64,000 bases of DNA from Bacteroidaceae bacterium (lineage in GTDB: Bacteria > Bacteroidota > Bacteroidia > Bacteroidales > Bacteroidaceae). The stretch is taken from positions 1 to 64,000 of the forward strand of contig JAILRU010000101.1 in the NCBI GenBank assembly GCA_024697945.1. Direction: 5' to 3'. The translations under genes and the position numbers were made by a program. Numbering within the stretch: position 1 is the first letter of the stretch; every line of letters starts with the position of its first letter. Positions 33,972-41,583 of this stretch are shown in pieces. The notes below the pieces were generated by a model. The model saw nothing but the letters and a program-made list of their open reading frames with translations. It had not been told where the DNA came from and searched no databases.

Positions 33972-35623
33972 TACTTGAACGTGCTGCCGCCGGCAAACTC
34001 ACGAAGCAGGCTGGTAGGCGGTACTTGATTGCCAGGAATACCGCGGAAGTATGCTAGGAACTTGCGGAGGCGGGAGGCTTCGGCATATTCAACGGCCCGC
34101 TCCGGCACTTGTTCCAGGATGGGCATCACCTGTTCACGTATCACTCCCAACTCATAGAGAAGGGCACTGTTGAAGGTGGCATCCGCCAGATTCTGGAAGG
34201 GGAATATCCACTTCTCCTCGCCCGCCTTGACACTTGGATCACGACGGATGGTCTCGACGGCAGAGTAGCCGCGATGCTTGTAGTCGCGAAGGATGCGACG
34301 CAGCAGGCGGATGTCCGTGGTGGGAATGTGGTTGTGGTCGTCCAACTGGATGGTGGTGAGGGTGGAGACGTAGATGCGGTACTTTTTCTCGTCGGGTATC
34401 TGCTGCGAGAGGATGGGATTGAGGGCGTGATTGCCTTCAAGGATAACTACATCATCGGGACCGATGCGGAGTTTCCTGCCTTCGAAGACACGTTCGCCCG
34501 AAGGGAAGTCATATCGTGGCAGCTCTATCTCCTCACCTCTCAGCAGGGCATTCATCTGGGCATTGAAGAAGGCGGTATCGACAGCCCCGATACACTCGAA
34601 GTCGTACTCGCCATTGGCATCGCGAGGTGTATCGACACGGTTGACAAAGTAGTCGTCGGTACTGATGGTATGAGGACGCAGGCCGCAAGCCATCACAAGG
34701 ACTGCCAGCCGCTTGGCGGTGGTCGTCTTGCCGCTACTGCTGGGGCCTGCCAGCAGGACGATGCGAGCGCCTCGCTCTGCTATCTCGTCGGCAATGTTGC
34801 TAAGCTTCTTAGACTGCAATGCCTCACTGACATTGATGAGGTCGGTGGCATAGCCTTTCTGTATGGCATGGTTGAGTTCGCCTACCGTCTGTACGCCAAG
34901 GATTTTCTGCCACCTGTGGTGTTCGCGAATAACGTCGAGCATCTTTGTCTGCACCTCAATCTTCTCTAACCGCCAAGGCTCTGTCTGGGAAGGGACGCAG
35001 AGAAGCAGTCCGTCGTAGAACTTGATGAGGTCGAAGAGATGTACCTGGCTGGTGCGGGTAAGCAGACAGCTGTAGAAATAGTCGATGGTGTCGCCCAACC
35101 GATAATAATATGTATAGAGGTCGTCCTGACTCTCCAACAGCTGCACCTTGCTCTTCATACCGCGTTGCTGGAACATCTCAATGGCCTCTTCTATAGGACA
35201 TTGCATACGGTGGATGGGCATATCGGCATCGATGATTTCCTGCATGCGCTGCTTGATATGCCGGACATCCTCGTCCTCGACAGGACGACCGAGACGCAGT
35301 TCGCAGTAATAGCCCCGACAGACGGAACCGCCAATAAGGAGCTGTGCATCTGGATAGGTATCCTCGACGGCTTTTGCCAAAATGAAGAAGAGTGTGCGTG
35401 TGTAGGTGCGCATACCGCTGGACGAAGCAAGCGACAGGAACTCTACGTCCTTGTTGTTGTAGAAGCGGTAGTTCATGCCCTGCACCTTGTTATTGACGCG
35501 AGCTGCAACCGGCCCGTAGTCCATCTGAAGGTCAGCTAAGGCATAGACATCATAGAGATTGCTCCCAAAAGGGACGCTTATTCTTTTTCCATTATTACGG
35601 CATCGGATTCTAAGTGAATTCAT
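33968..35623 (-). CDS. Nucleoside kinase (uridine kinase-like) with N-terminal TGS/tRNA-synthetase-like domain
   Basis: A 551-residue protein. Residues 1-60 look TGS-like and about 60-220 like the threonyl-tRNA synthetase second domain. About 280-500 is a P-loop uridine/phosphoribulokinase domain with VLLAGPSSSGKTTTAKR, ISTDDYFVNR and ELPRYDFPSG. This fusion is widespread in Bacteroidetes and Firmicutes and annotated as a nucleoside kinase; the role of the N-terminal part is unknown. The start codon (ATG AAT TCA) is inside a repeat array, as for trxB. Confidence 0.88.
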   Translation of the reverse strand: MNSLRIRCRNNGKRISVPFGSNLYDVYALADLQMDYGPVAARVNNKVQGMNYRFYNNKDVEFLSLASSSGMRTYTRTLFFILAKAVEDTYPDAQLLIGGSVCRGYYCELRLGRPVEDEDVRHIKQRMQEIIDADMPIHRMQCPIEEAIEMFQQRGMKSKVQLLESQDDLYTYYYRLGDTIDYFYSCLLTRTSQVHLFDLIKFYDGLLLCVPSQTEPWRLEKIEVQTKMLDVIREHHRWQKILGVQTVGELNHAIQKGYATDLINVSEALQSKKLSNIADEIAERGARIVLLAGPSSSGKTTTAKRLAVLVMACGLRPHTISTDDYFVNRVDTPRDANGEYDFECIGAVDTAFFNAQMNALLRGEEIELPRYDFPSGERVFEGRKLRIGPDDVVILEGNHALNPILSQQIPDEKKYRIYVSTLTTIQLDDHNHIPTTDIRLLRRILRDYKHRGYSAVETIRRDPSVKAGEEKWIFPFQNLADATFNSALLYELGVIREQVMPILEQVPERAVEYAEASRLRKFLAYFRGIPGNQVPPTSLLREFAGGSTFKY

Positions 35624-35733
35624 AATTCATAATATTTTTTCAATTCATAATTCTACGTTCATAAATCATAATTGTTCGCAGCTATTAAGGGCGTAGCTCA
35701 AATATGAATTATGAATTGAGAATTGAAAGCAAC
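35617..35733. repeat. 7-base repeat arrays with GC core
   Basis: Arrays aattcat/ataattc (35617-35675), core GGGCGTAGCTCAAAT (35689-35703) with AGCTA/TAGCT arms around it, then atgaatt, atgaatt, gagaatt, gaaag (35704-35730). Left array supplies the kinase start, right array the sirtuin end (ILNS, stop). Confidence 0.8.
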
Positions 35734-36404
35734 TCTTTCATCCCTTCACTGGCTCCTTTCATGATGTGGTGCACAGTCTCATCGCTGTTCCATGTAACAG
35801 GCTTCGGGTCAATGAGGTAGATGGGTGTGCCGGGAGGTACACAACGGGTGAGTCCTGCGGCAGGATAGACGTTCAGGCTGGTACCGATGACGATGAGCAT
35901 ATCGGCTTTTGCACACTCCTCGACAGCTTTGTCTATCTCCGGGACAGGTTCGCCAAACCACACGATGAAGGGGCGGAGCTGACTGCCATCCTCGGCACAT
36001 TCGCCTATCTTCACTTCGAGATGGTTTTCCGCGAGCGTCTTGATGTAGTGCGGGTCGTTAGGCGAGAAGCTGCTTGTCACCTTCATCAGTTCGCCGTGCA
36101 GGTGTATGACGTAGCTGCTGCCAGCCCGCTCGTGCAGGTCGTCCACATTCTGCGTTACGACAGTCACGGCGTGTTTCTCTTCCAGTTTTGCCACCAGCTC
36201 GTGCCCAAGACAAGGCTTGACATTCTGAAGCTCTTTTCGACGCGTGTTATAGAACTCCGTCACGAGTTTCGGATTGCGTGCCCAGCCTTCTGGCGTTGCC
36301 ACATCCTCCACGTTGAACTGTTCCCAAAGCCCTCCGTTGTCGCGGAAGGTACTGATGCCGCTTTCTGCGCTCATCCCTGCTCCTGTCAAAACTACGATTC
36401 TCAT
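35709..36404 (-). CDS. Sirtuin, NAD-dependent protein deacylase
   Basis: A 231-residue cytosolic Sir2 enzyme. I chose the ATG at 36404 because the family motif VVLTGAGMSAESGISTFRD begins there; a longer open frame upstream crosses the promoter region. TQNVDDLHERAG and HLHG carry the NAD site and catalytic His. The zinc cysteines are absent, and FYNTRR supplies the Tyr-x-x-Arg pair that favours succinyl/malonyl-lysine in SIRT5-like enzymes. So it is probably a class III desuccinylase/deacetylase. The length is normal for the zinc-free class. Confidence 0.9.
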   Translation of the reverse strand: MRIVVLTGAGMSAESGISTFRDNGGLWEQFNVEDVATPEGWARNPKLVTEFYNTRRKELQNVKPCLGHELVAKLEEKHAVTVVTQNVDDLHERAGSSYVIHLHGELMKVTSSFSPNDPHYIKTLAENHLEVKIGECAEDGSQLRPFIVWFGEPVPEIDKAVEECAKADMLIVIGTSLNVYPAAGLTRCVPPGTPIYLIDPKPVTWNSDETVHHIMKGASEGMKELLSILNS

Positions 36405-36478
36405 ATTTAGCCGTTTTATTATTGCAAATATCTTCCTTTTATTTCTTACTTTTAACTCCCCTTTTCGTAAAAGATATG

Positions 36479-36486
36479 CAAATATA
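36479..36486 (-). promoter_or_regulatory. -7 box of the sirtuin gene
   Basis: TATATTTG on the minus strand, 75 bases before the ATG; no clear -33 box. Confidence 0.4.
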
Positions 36487-36530
36487 GGAAAAAAAACGAT
36501 GCAGAAGCACGCGAAGTGAAGAAAATATGT

Positions 36531-36538
36531 TAATTTTG
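36531..36538 (+). promoter_or_regulatory. -7 box of the FKBP cluster
   Basis: TAATTTTG, 29 bases before the first FKBP start. The -33 region has only a weak match. Confidence 0.55.
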
Positions 36539-36567
36539 CGGCGCGTTTATAATAAAACATTATTTAT

Positions 36568-37152
36568 ATGGACAAAATAAGCTATGCTCTGGGGCTTGGA
36601 ATAGGTCAACAGATAAAGAGCATGAACATAGAGAACTTCAGTATCGAGGACTTCACAAAAAGCATCATAGACATAATGGAAGGCAACCCAACAGCTTTCT
36701 CTGCTCGCGAGGCACAGATCATGTTGCAAGAGTACTTCTCAAAAAAGCAGAAAGAAGAAGCTCAGGCACACATCGCCGAAGGTAAGGCCTATTTAGATGC
36801 AAATGCCAAGAGGGAAGGCGTAACCGTGACGAAGAGCGGACTGCAGTATGAGGTACTGAAAGAAGGCACAGGCAAGAGCCCCAAGGCAACCGATACGGTG
36901 CGCTGCCACTATGAGGGACGTCTGTTGGACGGCAGCGTCTTCGACAGCAGCTACCAGCGCGGCGAGCCTGCTGACTTCGGACTGAACCAGGTCATCACCG
37001 GCTGGACTGAAGGTGTGCAGCTGATGAAGGAGGGCGCCAAGTTCCGTTTCACCATCCCCTACCTGCTGGCCTATGGAGAGCAGGGAGCCGGCTCAAGCAT
37101 TCCGCCGTTCAGCACACTCATCTTCGACGTGGAACTTATCAAAGTTCTGTAG
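36568..37152 (+). CDS. FKBP-type peptidyl-prolyl isomerase, cytosolic
   Basis: A 194-residue Mip/FklB-like isomerase: an N-terminal helical dimerisation region (MDKISYALGLGIGQQIKSMN) and a C-terminal FKBP domain (SGLQYEVLKEGTGKSP, VFDSSYQRGEPADF, VITGWTEGVQLM, YLLAYGEQGAG). There is no signal peptide, so it is cytosolic, unlike its two downstream paralogues. First of three tandem FKBP genes, separated from the second by a repeat array. Confidence 0.92.
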   Translation: MDKISYALGLGIGQQIKSMNIENFSIEDFTKSIIDIMEGNPTAFSAREAQIMLQEYFSKKQKEEAQAHIAEGKAYLDANAKREGVTVTKSGLQYEVLKEGTGKSPKATDTVRCHYEGRLLDGSVFDSSYQRGEPADFGLNQVITGWTEGVQLMKEGAKFRFTIPYLLAYGEQGAGSSIPPFSTLIFDVELIKVL

Positions 37153-37241
37153 TCCATAGTTAATAGTCCATAGTTAATTGCAAACTCACAAACTAATAAA
37201 CTTAAAAACTCATAAACTCACAAATTAAAAAACAAAAAGAC
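37153..37241. repeat. 7-base repeat arrays
   Basis: agtccat, agttaat, agtccat, agttaat (37153-37180), then caaactca, caaacta, ataaactt, aaaaactca, taaactca, caaatta to 37229. They fill the gap between two FKBP genes. Confidence 0.8.
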
Positions 37242-38108
37242 ATGAAAAAGTTTTCAATTCTTGCAGCCGTAGTACTGGCTGCTATCATGGGAAGCTGCGT
37301 AAAGGGCACTCCCAAGGCAAACCTGAAGGACGACGTTGATACACTGAGCTACGCAATCGGCATAGCACAGACTCAGGGTCTGAAGGAGTATCTGACTCAG
37401 CGCATGGACGTCGATACAACCTACATTGACGAATTCATCAAGGGTCTGAACGAAGGTGCAAACGCTGGTGACAACAAGAAGAAGGCTGCTTACTATGCAG
37501 GTATTCAGATTGGTCAGCAGATCAGCCAGCAGATGGTAAAGGGCATCAACTACGAAATCTTCGGCGAAGACAGCATTCACACTGTCAGCTTGAATAACTT
37601 CCTGGCTGGCTTCGTGGCCGGTACTACTGGCAAGGGCGCCCTGATGACTGTCGAGGAGGCTTCTGCAACTGCTCAGACAAAGATGGAGGCTGTGAAGGCA
37701 AGAGTTATGGAAGAGAAGTTCGGCGACTGGAAGAAGCAGTGCGAGGACTACATGGCTGAGATTGCCAAGAAGGAAGGCATCAAGGAGCTCGGCGACGGCG
37801 TTTACTATGAGGTTCTCACCGAAGGCACAGGCGCCATCCCTGTTGACACCAACCGTGTGTCTGTCAACTACGAGGGCAAGCTCCTCAACGACACCATCTT
37901 CGACAGCAGCTACAAGCGTGGCGAACCCGCCAAGTTCCGTTGCAACCAGGTTATCCCTGGCTGGACGAAGGCTCTGACCAACATGCCCGTCGGCTCTACC
38001 TGGATGGTTTACATTCCTCAGGAGCAGGCTTACGGTGACCGCGACACAGGCAAGATTTCTCCATTCTCCTGCCTCATCTTCAAGATTGAATTGCTGGGAA
38101 TTGAATAA
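37242..38108 (+). CDS. FKBP-type isomerase, lipoprotein
   Basis: A 288-residue FKBP. The N-terminus MKKFSILAAVVLAAIMGSC is a lipoprotein signal with the lipobox Cys at 19, so it is anchored in the envelope. Helical N-domain (LSYAIGIAQTQGLKEYLTQR) and C-terminal FKBP domain (YEVLTEGTGAIP, IFDSSYKRGEPAKF, VIPGWTKALTNM, YIPQEQAYGDRD). A periplasmic folding helper, probably for secreted proteins. It ends one base before the third paralogue. Confidence 0.92.
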   Translation: MKKFSILAAVVLAAIMGSCVKGTPKANLKDDVDTLSYAIGIAQTQGLKEYLTQRMDVDTTYIDEFIKGLNEGANAGDNKKKAAYYAGIQIGQQISQQMVKGINYEIFGEDSIHTVSLNNFLAGFVAGTTGKGALMTVEEASATAQTKMEAVKARVMEEKFGDWKKQCEDYMAEIAKKEGIKELGDGVYYEVLTEGTGAIPVDTNRVSVNYEGKLLNDTIFDSSYKRGEPAKFRCNQVIPGWTKALTNMPVGSTWMVYIPQEQAYGDRDTGKISPFSCLIFKIELLGIE

Positions 38109-38109
38109 A

Positions 38110-39003
38110 ATGAAGAAGATAATCCTCTTTGCACTTTGCGCCTGCATCTCGTTGGGCGCAGGTGCTGCCAAGAAGACTGGCAAGAAAAAGAAAGTCCAGG
38201 AGCCTGTCGAGGTGGTCGATACCGTAAGCATCGACACATTCAGCTACTACTTCGGTCGTGCCAATTCCAACGGTCTGAAGGGCTATTTGGCTCAGCGCAT
38301 TGGCATTGACACAACCTACGTTGCCGACTTCCTGAAAGGCTTTGAGCAAATGACGCTCACCGAAGCTGACAAGAAGGAGAAGGCACGTCTTGCAGGTATC
38401 GAGATTCGCCAGCAGGTGGAGGAGCAGGTTTATCCCGGAGCCTCCAAGAAAGTGAACGACAGCGTCGATGTCCTGAACAAGGCGCTCTTCGTGAAAGGTT
38501 TCCGCGATGGCTTCTCCGGCGAGAATGCCACCATCCCAATGGACAGCACTCAGAAGCTGGTCCAGAAGCAGATGGACTACTACCACAAGGTCAACATGGA
38601 AAAGAAGTATGGTGCCAACCGCATCGCCGGCGAGGAGTTCCTCAAGGCTAACGCCAAGAAGGACAGCATAAAGGTCACTCCGAGCGGCCTGCAGTACAAG
38701 ATACTGACCGTCGGCACTGGCGAACTGCCAAAGAAGGAAGACAAGGTGAAGGTCAACTACGAAGGTCACCTCATCGACGGCACAGAATTCGACAGCTCCT
38801 ACAAGCGGAACAAACCCGTCACCTTCCCCGTGGGACAGGTCATCCCGGGCTGGACCGAAGCGCTCTGCATGATGCCCGTCGGCAGCAAGTGGATGATCTA
38901 TGTGCCTCAAGAGCTGGCCTATAAGGACCGCGAACAGGCTAAGATTCCTCCCTTCTCCTGCCTCATCTTCACCGTTGAGCTTCTGGAGATTGAAAAGGAA
39001 TAA
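38110..39003 (+). CDS. FKBP-type isomerase, secreted
   Basis: A 297-residue paralogue of the preceding gene. I chose the ATG at 38110, giving signal MKKIILFALCACISLGAGAA; a longer frame overlaps the previous gene. The N-domain begins FSYYFGRANSNGLKGYLAQR; the FKBP domain has SGLQYKILTVGTGELP, FDSSYKRNKPVTF and VIPGWTEALCMM. The Cys in CACISLG could make it a lipoprotein, but the lipobox is imperfect. Likely co-transcribed with the second FKBP and possibly GH97. Confidence 0.92.
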   Translation: MKKIILFALCACISLGAGAAKKTGKKKKVQEPVEVVDTVSIDTFSYYFGRANSNGLKGYLAQRIGIDTTYVADFLKGFEQMTLTEADKKEKARLAGIEIRQQVEEQVYPGASKKVNDSVDVLNKALFVKGFRDGFSGENATIPMDSTQKLVQKQMDYYHKVNMEKKYGANRIAGEEFLKANAKKDSIKVTPSGLQYKILTVGTGELPKKEDKVKVNYEGHLIDGTEFDSSYKRNKPVTFPVGQVIPGWTEALCMMPVGSKWMIYVPQELAYKDREQAKIPPFSCLIFTVELLEIEKE

Positions 39004-39058
39004 CTTCCCTTCCATTCCTATTAATTTCCCTATTACTTCCGTTAAACACAACTAATTC

Positions 39059-41011
39059 ATGAAGAAGTTCTTTTCCCTGGCGGTGCTGCTCCTTACTGGT
39101 ATTGCCGCCAACGCGCAGAAAGAAATCAGCGCTACAAGTCCAGACGGACAGACTAAAGTAACGGTAACCGTCTCTGACCGCATCTACTACGACGTTGAGA
39201 GTCACGGTGAACAGCTGTTCAAGCAGTGCCAAATCGGCATGACCCTCAGCGACCGCACCCTCGGCGAGAAGCCTGTCCTCAAGGGCAAGAAGGTGACGAC
39301 CGTCAACGAGACCATCACACCCATCCATCCCCTCAAGTCCAGCACGGTGGAGAACAACTACACCCTGCTCACACTCACCTTCGGCGGTAACTACAAGGTG
39401 GAATGGCGCGTCTATAACGACGGCATGGCCTACCGCTTCGTCACAGCCCTCAAGGGCGACATCGAGGTGATGAGCGAGGAAGGAACCTGGCAGCTCGCAA
39501 CACCTAGCAAGCTCGTCCTGCAACAGCCGGGCGGCTTCAAGACAAGCTGCGAGGAGAACTACTCCGTCGTTGCCAGCAACGAATGGAAGAGCGATGACAG
39601 GATGAGCGAACTGCCCATCCTAGTTATGGGCGAGAAGCAGAAGGTGCTCATCTCCGAGTTCGACCTCTTCGACTATGCAGGCGTCTTCCTGAAATCCGTA
39701 GGCGAAGGCACCAACGCCTTCACCATCACCCAGCCTAAGTGCCCGATAGAGTACGAGGACCAGGGTGACCGCAGCCACAAGATTCTCAAAGAGGCCGACT
39801 ACGTGGCCAAGACCGCCGGCACACGTTCTTTCCCCTGGCGCTACATGTACATCACGCAGAGCGACACCCAGCTGCCACTCAATGCAATGCCCGAACGACT
39901 GGCTCCTGCCAACGCAATCGGCCCCACAGACTGGATCAAGGTGGGACAAACCTGCTGGGACTGGCTCAATGGTATCCCCTTCGGACCTGACGTAACCTTC
40001 AAGTCCGGTATCAACCTCGACACCTACAAGTACTTCATCGATTTCGCTGCACGCAACGGCGTAGGCTATATCCTCATCGACGAGGGCTGGGCGCTCAACA
40101 CACGCGACCCCTTCACGACGAATCCCGAAGTGCATCTGCCCGAAATCATTGCTTACGGCAAGAGCAAGAACGTGGGCGTCATTCTGTGGCTCCCCTGGCT
40201 CACCGTCGAGCACCACATGGACCTCTTCCAGAAGTTCGAAGAGTGGGGCATCAAGGGCACCAAGATTGACTTCATGGACCGTCAGGACCAGTGGATGCTG
40301 AACTTCTACGAGCGTGTGGCTAAGGAAGCTGCCAAGCACCACATCTTCGTCGATTTCCATGGAGCTTTCCACCCCAGCGGATTGGACTACAAGTATCCCA
40401 ACGTGCTGACCTACGAAGGTGTGCGCGGCATGGAGTACAACGGCTCCTGCAAGCCCGACAACAGCGTCTGGCTGCCCTTCATCCGCAATGCCGTCGGTCC
40501 TATGGACTACACGCCCGGCTCTATGCTGAACTATCAGCCTGAGCGTCATCACGGCAACCGTCCCATCTGCTCTGGCGTGGGTACAAAGGTATTCAATCTG
40601 GCTATCTTCGTACTTGCAGAGAGCAACCTGCAGATGCTCATGGACAACCCCTGCCGCTACGACCAATGGCCCGACTGCCGCGACTTCCTCACCAGCGTTC
40701 CCGTGAACTGGGACGAGACTCGTGTCATCGCTGCAGAGGCCGGACAGTACTGCGTCACAGCAAAGCGCAAGGGTAATAAGTGGTTCATCGGTGGTATCAC
40801 CAACAGCACCGAGCGTGACCTCCAGCTCAAGTTCGACTTCCTGCCCGCAGGCAAGGACTATCGAATGACGAGCTTCGAGGACGGCATCAACGCCCACATC
40901 ATCGCTATGGACTATCTCCGCAAGGAGAGCAAGGTCAACAGCACCACTACCCTACCCGTCCATATGGCACGTAATGGTGGCTGGTGCGCCAGCATCGACC
41001 TCGGTAAGTAA
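39059..41011 (+). CDS. GH97 family alpha-glycosidase, secreted
   Basis: A 650-residue GH97 enzyme (alpha-galactosidase or alpha-glucosidase, calcium-dependent). Signal MKKFFSLAVLLLTGIAANAQ. N-terminal beta-sandwich (residues about 25-270), then a TIM barrel with FAARNGVGYILIDEGWA, GTKIDFMDRQDQWMLNFYER and FHGAFHPSGLDY, GVRGMEYN. The Asp in KIDFMD would be the nucleophile of the retaining GH97b branch, which favours alpha-galactosidase, while SusB-type inverting enzymes lack it; I cannot confirm the alignment by eye. Followed by a strong hairpin terminator. Confidence 0.92.
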   Translation: MKKFFSLAVLLLTGIAANAQKEISATSPDGQTKVTVTVSDRIYYDVESHGEQLFKQCQIGMTLSDRTLGEKPVLKGKKVTTVNETITPIHPLKSSTVENNYTLLTLTFGGNYKVEWRVYNDGMAYRFVTALKGDIEVMSEEGTWQLATPSKLVLQQPGGFKTSCEENYSVVASNEWKSDDRMSELPILVMGEKQKVLISEFDLFDYAGVFLKSVGEGTNAFTITQPKCPIEYEDQGDRSHKILKEADYVAKTAGTRSFPWRYMYITQSDTQLPLNAMPERLAPANAIGPTDWIKVGQTCWDWLNGIPFGPDVTFKSGINLDTYKYFIDFAARNGVGYILIDEGWALNTRDPFTTNPEVHLPEIIAYGKSKNVGVILWLPWLTVEHHMDLFQKFEEWGIKGTKIDFMDRQDQWMLNFYERVAKEAAKHHIFVDFHGAFHPSGLDYKYPNVLTYEGVRGMEYNGSCKPDNSVWLPFIRNAVGPMDYTPGSMLNYQPERHHGNRPICSGVGTKVFNLAIFVLAESNLQMLMDNPCRYDQWPDCRDFLTSVPVNWDETRVIAAEAGQYCVTAKRKGNKWFIGGITNSTERDLQLKFDFLPAGKDYRMTSFEDGINAHIIAMDYLRKESKVNSTTTLPVHMARNGGWCASIDLGK

Positions 41012-41031
41012 TCTACAGATTTAATAATTTA

Positions 41032-41077
41032 TTGCTACGCACGGGAATTATTTTTCCTCTGCGTAGCAATATTTTTT
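41032..41077 (+). terminator. Terminator after GH97
   Basis: TTGCTACGCA (41032-41041) pairs with TGCGTAGCAA (41060-41069), loop 18, followed by TATTTTTTT. Its left half (TGCTACGCAC.GGA.TTATTTTTCCTC) also occurs at 29472-29498 without the pairing arm. Confidence 0.75.
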
Positions 41078-41168
41078 TCTACGCACAGCAGTAAAATCTT
41101 CTCCCCATTGTCAACATCCATTCATCGTAGCGGGCAGAAGCTTGCGAACCAGCGTCCTATTCCTACTC

Positions 41169-41235
41169 GCATAGGATTACTATTCCTTCCTGCATAGGAT
41201 TACTATTCCTTCCCGCATAGGATTACTATTCCTCC
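41169..41235. repeat. 23-base tandem repeat
   Basis: Units 41169-41191, 41192-41214 and 41215-41235 share gcataggattactattcct. A diverged partial copy precedes them (41155-41168). Non-coding. Confidence 0.85.
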
Positions 41236-41331
41236 GGCTTAAGGATTATAACGTTATTGGAGAAAGAAAAGCATGCTGTATAGCAATCTTTTTGACTTTA
41301 GGCAGACAACATTACAAAGCAGATGATATTT

Positions 41332-41567
41332 TTAGTTTTTTCTTAGTATTTTATGTTTCGGAAAGGTCTTGTAATAATCTGATAGTCACTTTGATACAAG
41401 CATTTTCTTAGTTTCTTATCTTTTTTTCAAAAAAATAATAATTAGAAGAAAGAAATAAAAAGTTTTCGACGAAAACTTGCAAAAAACTAAGAACACCCTA
41501 TACAATCAACTGTCTTATAATATGTTACAACACATAAGACAGCTTCAAAAAACTAAGAAAAAACTAA
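41332..41567. other. 236-base segment bounded by perfect 15-base inverted repeats
   Basis: TTAGTTTTTTCTTAG (41332-41346) and CTAAGAAAAAACTAA (41553-41567). Inside are an 8-base stem (41460-41478) and a 9-base stem CTGTCTTAT/ATAAGACAG (41510-41542). No coding frame. It could be a small non-autonomous element or a structured RNA. Confidence 0.5.
41460..41478 (-). terminator. Possible terminator of the dnaN-porD operon
   Basis: On the minus strand AAGTTTTC-GTC-GAAAACTT is followed by TTTATTTCTTTC. It lies about 105 bases after the porD stop. AT-rich stem, so strength uncertain. Confidence 0.4.
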
Positions 41568-41583
41568 GAAAAGGGCAGGTTTC

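Noticed and set aside
36405-36560. 52-residue N-terminal extension of the sirtuin
   Set aside because: The extension crosses the likely promoter, and the family motif starts right at the ATG at 36404.
39620-40897. 425-codon open frame on the minus strand
   Set aside because: Antisense to GH97; no recognisable motif and no promoter.
41169-41235. Possible CRISPR array
   Set aside because: Direct tandem units with no unique spacers, and no cas genes nearby.
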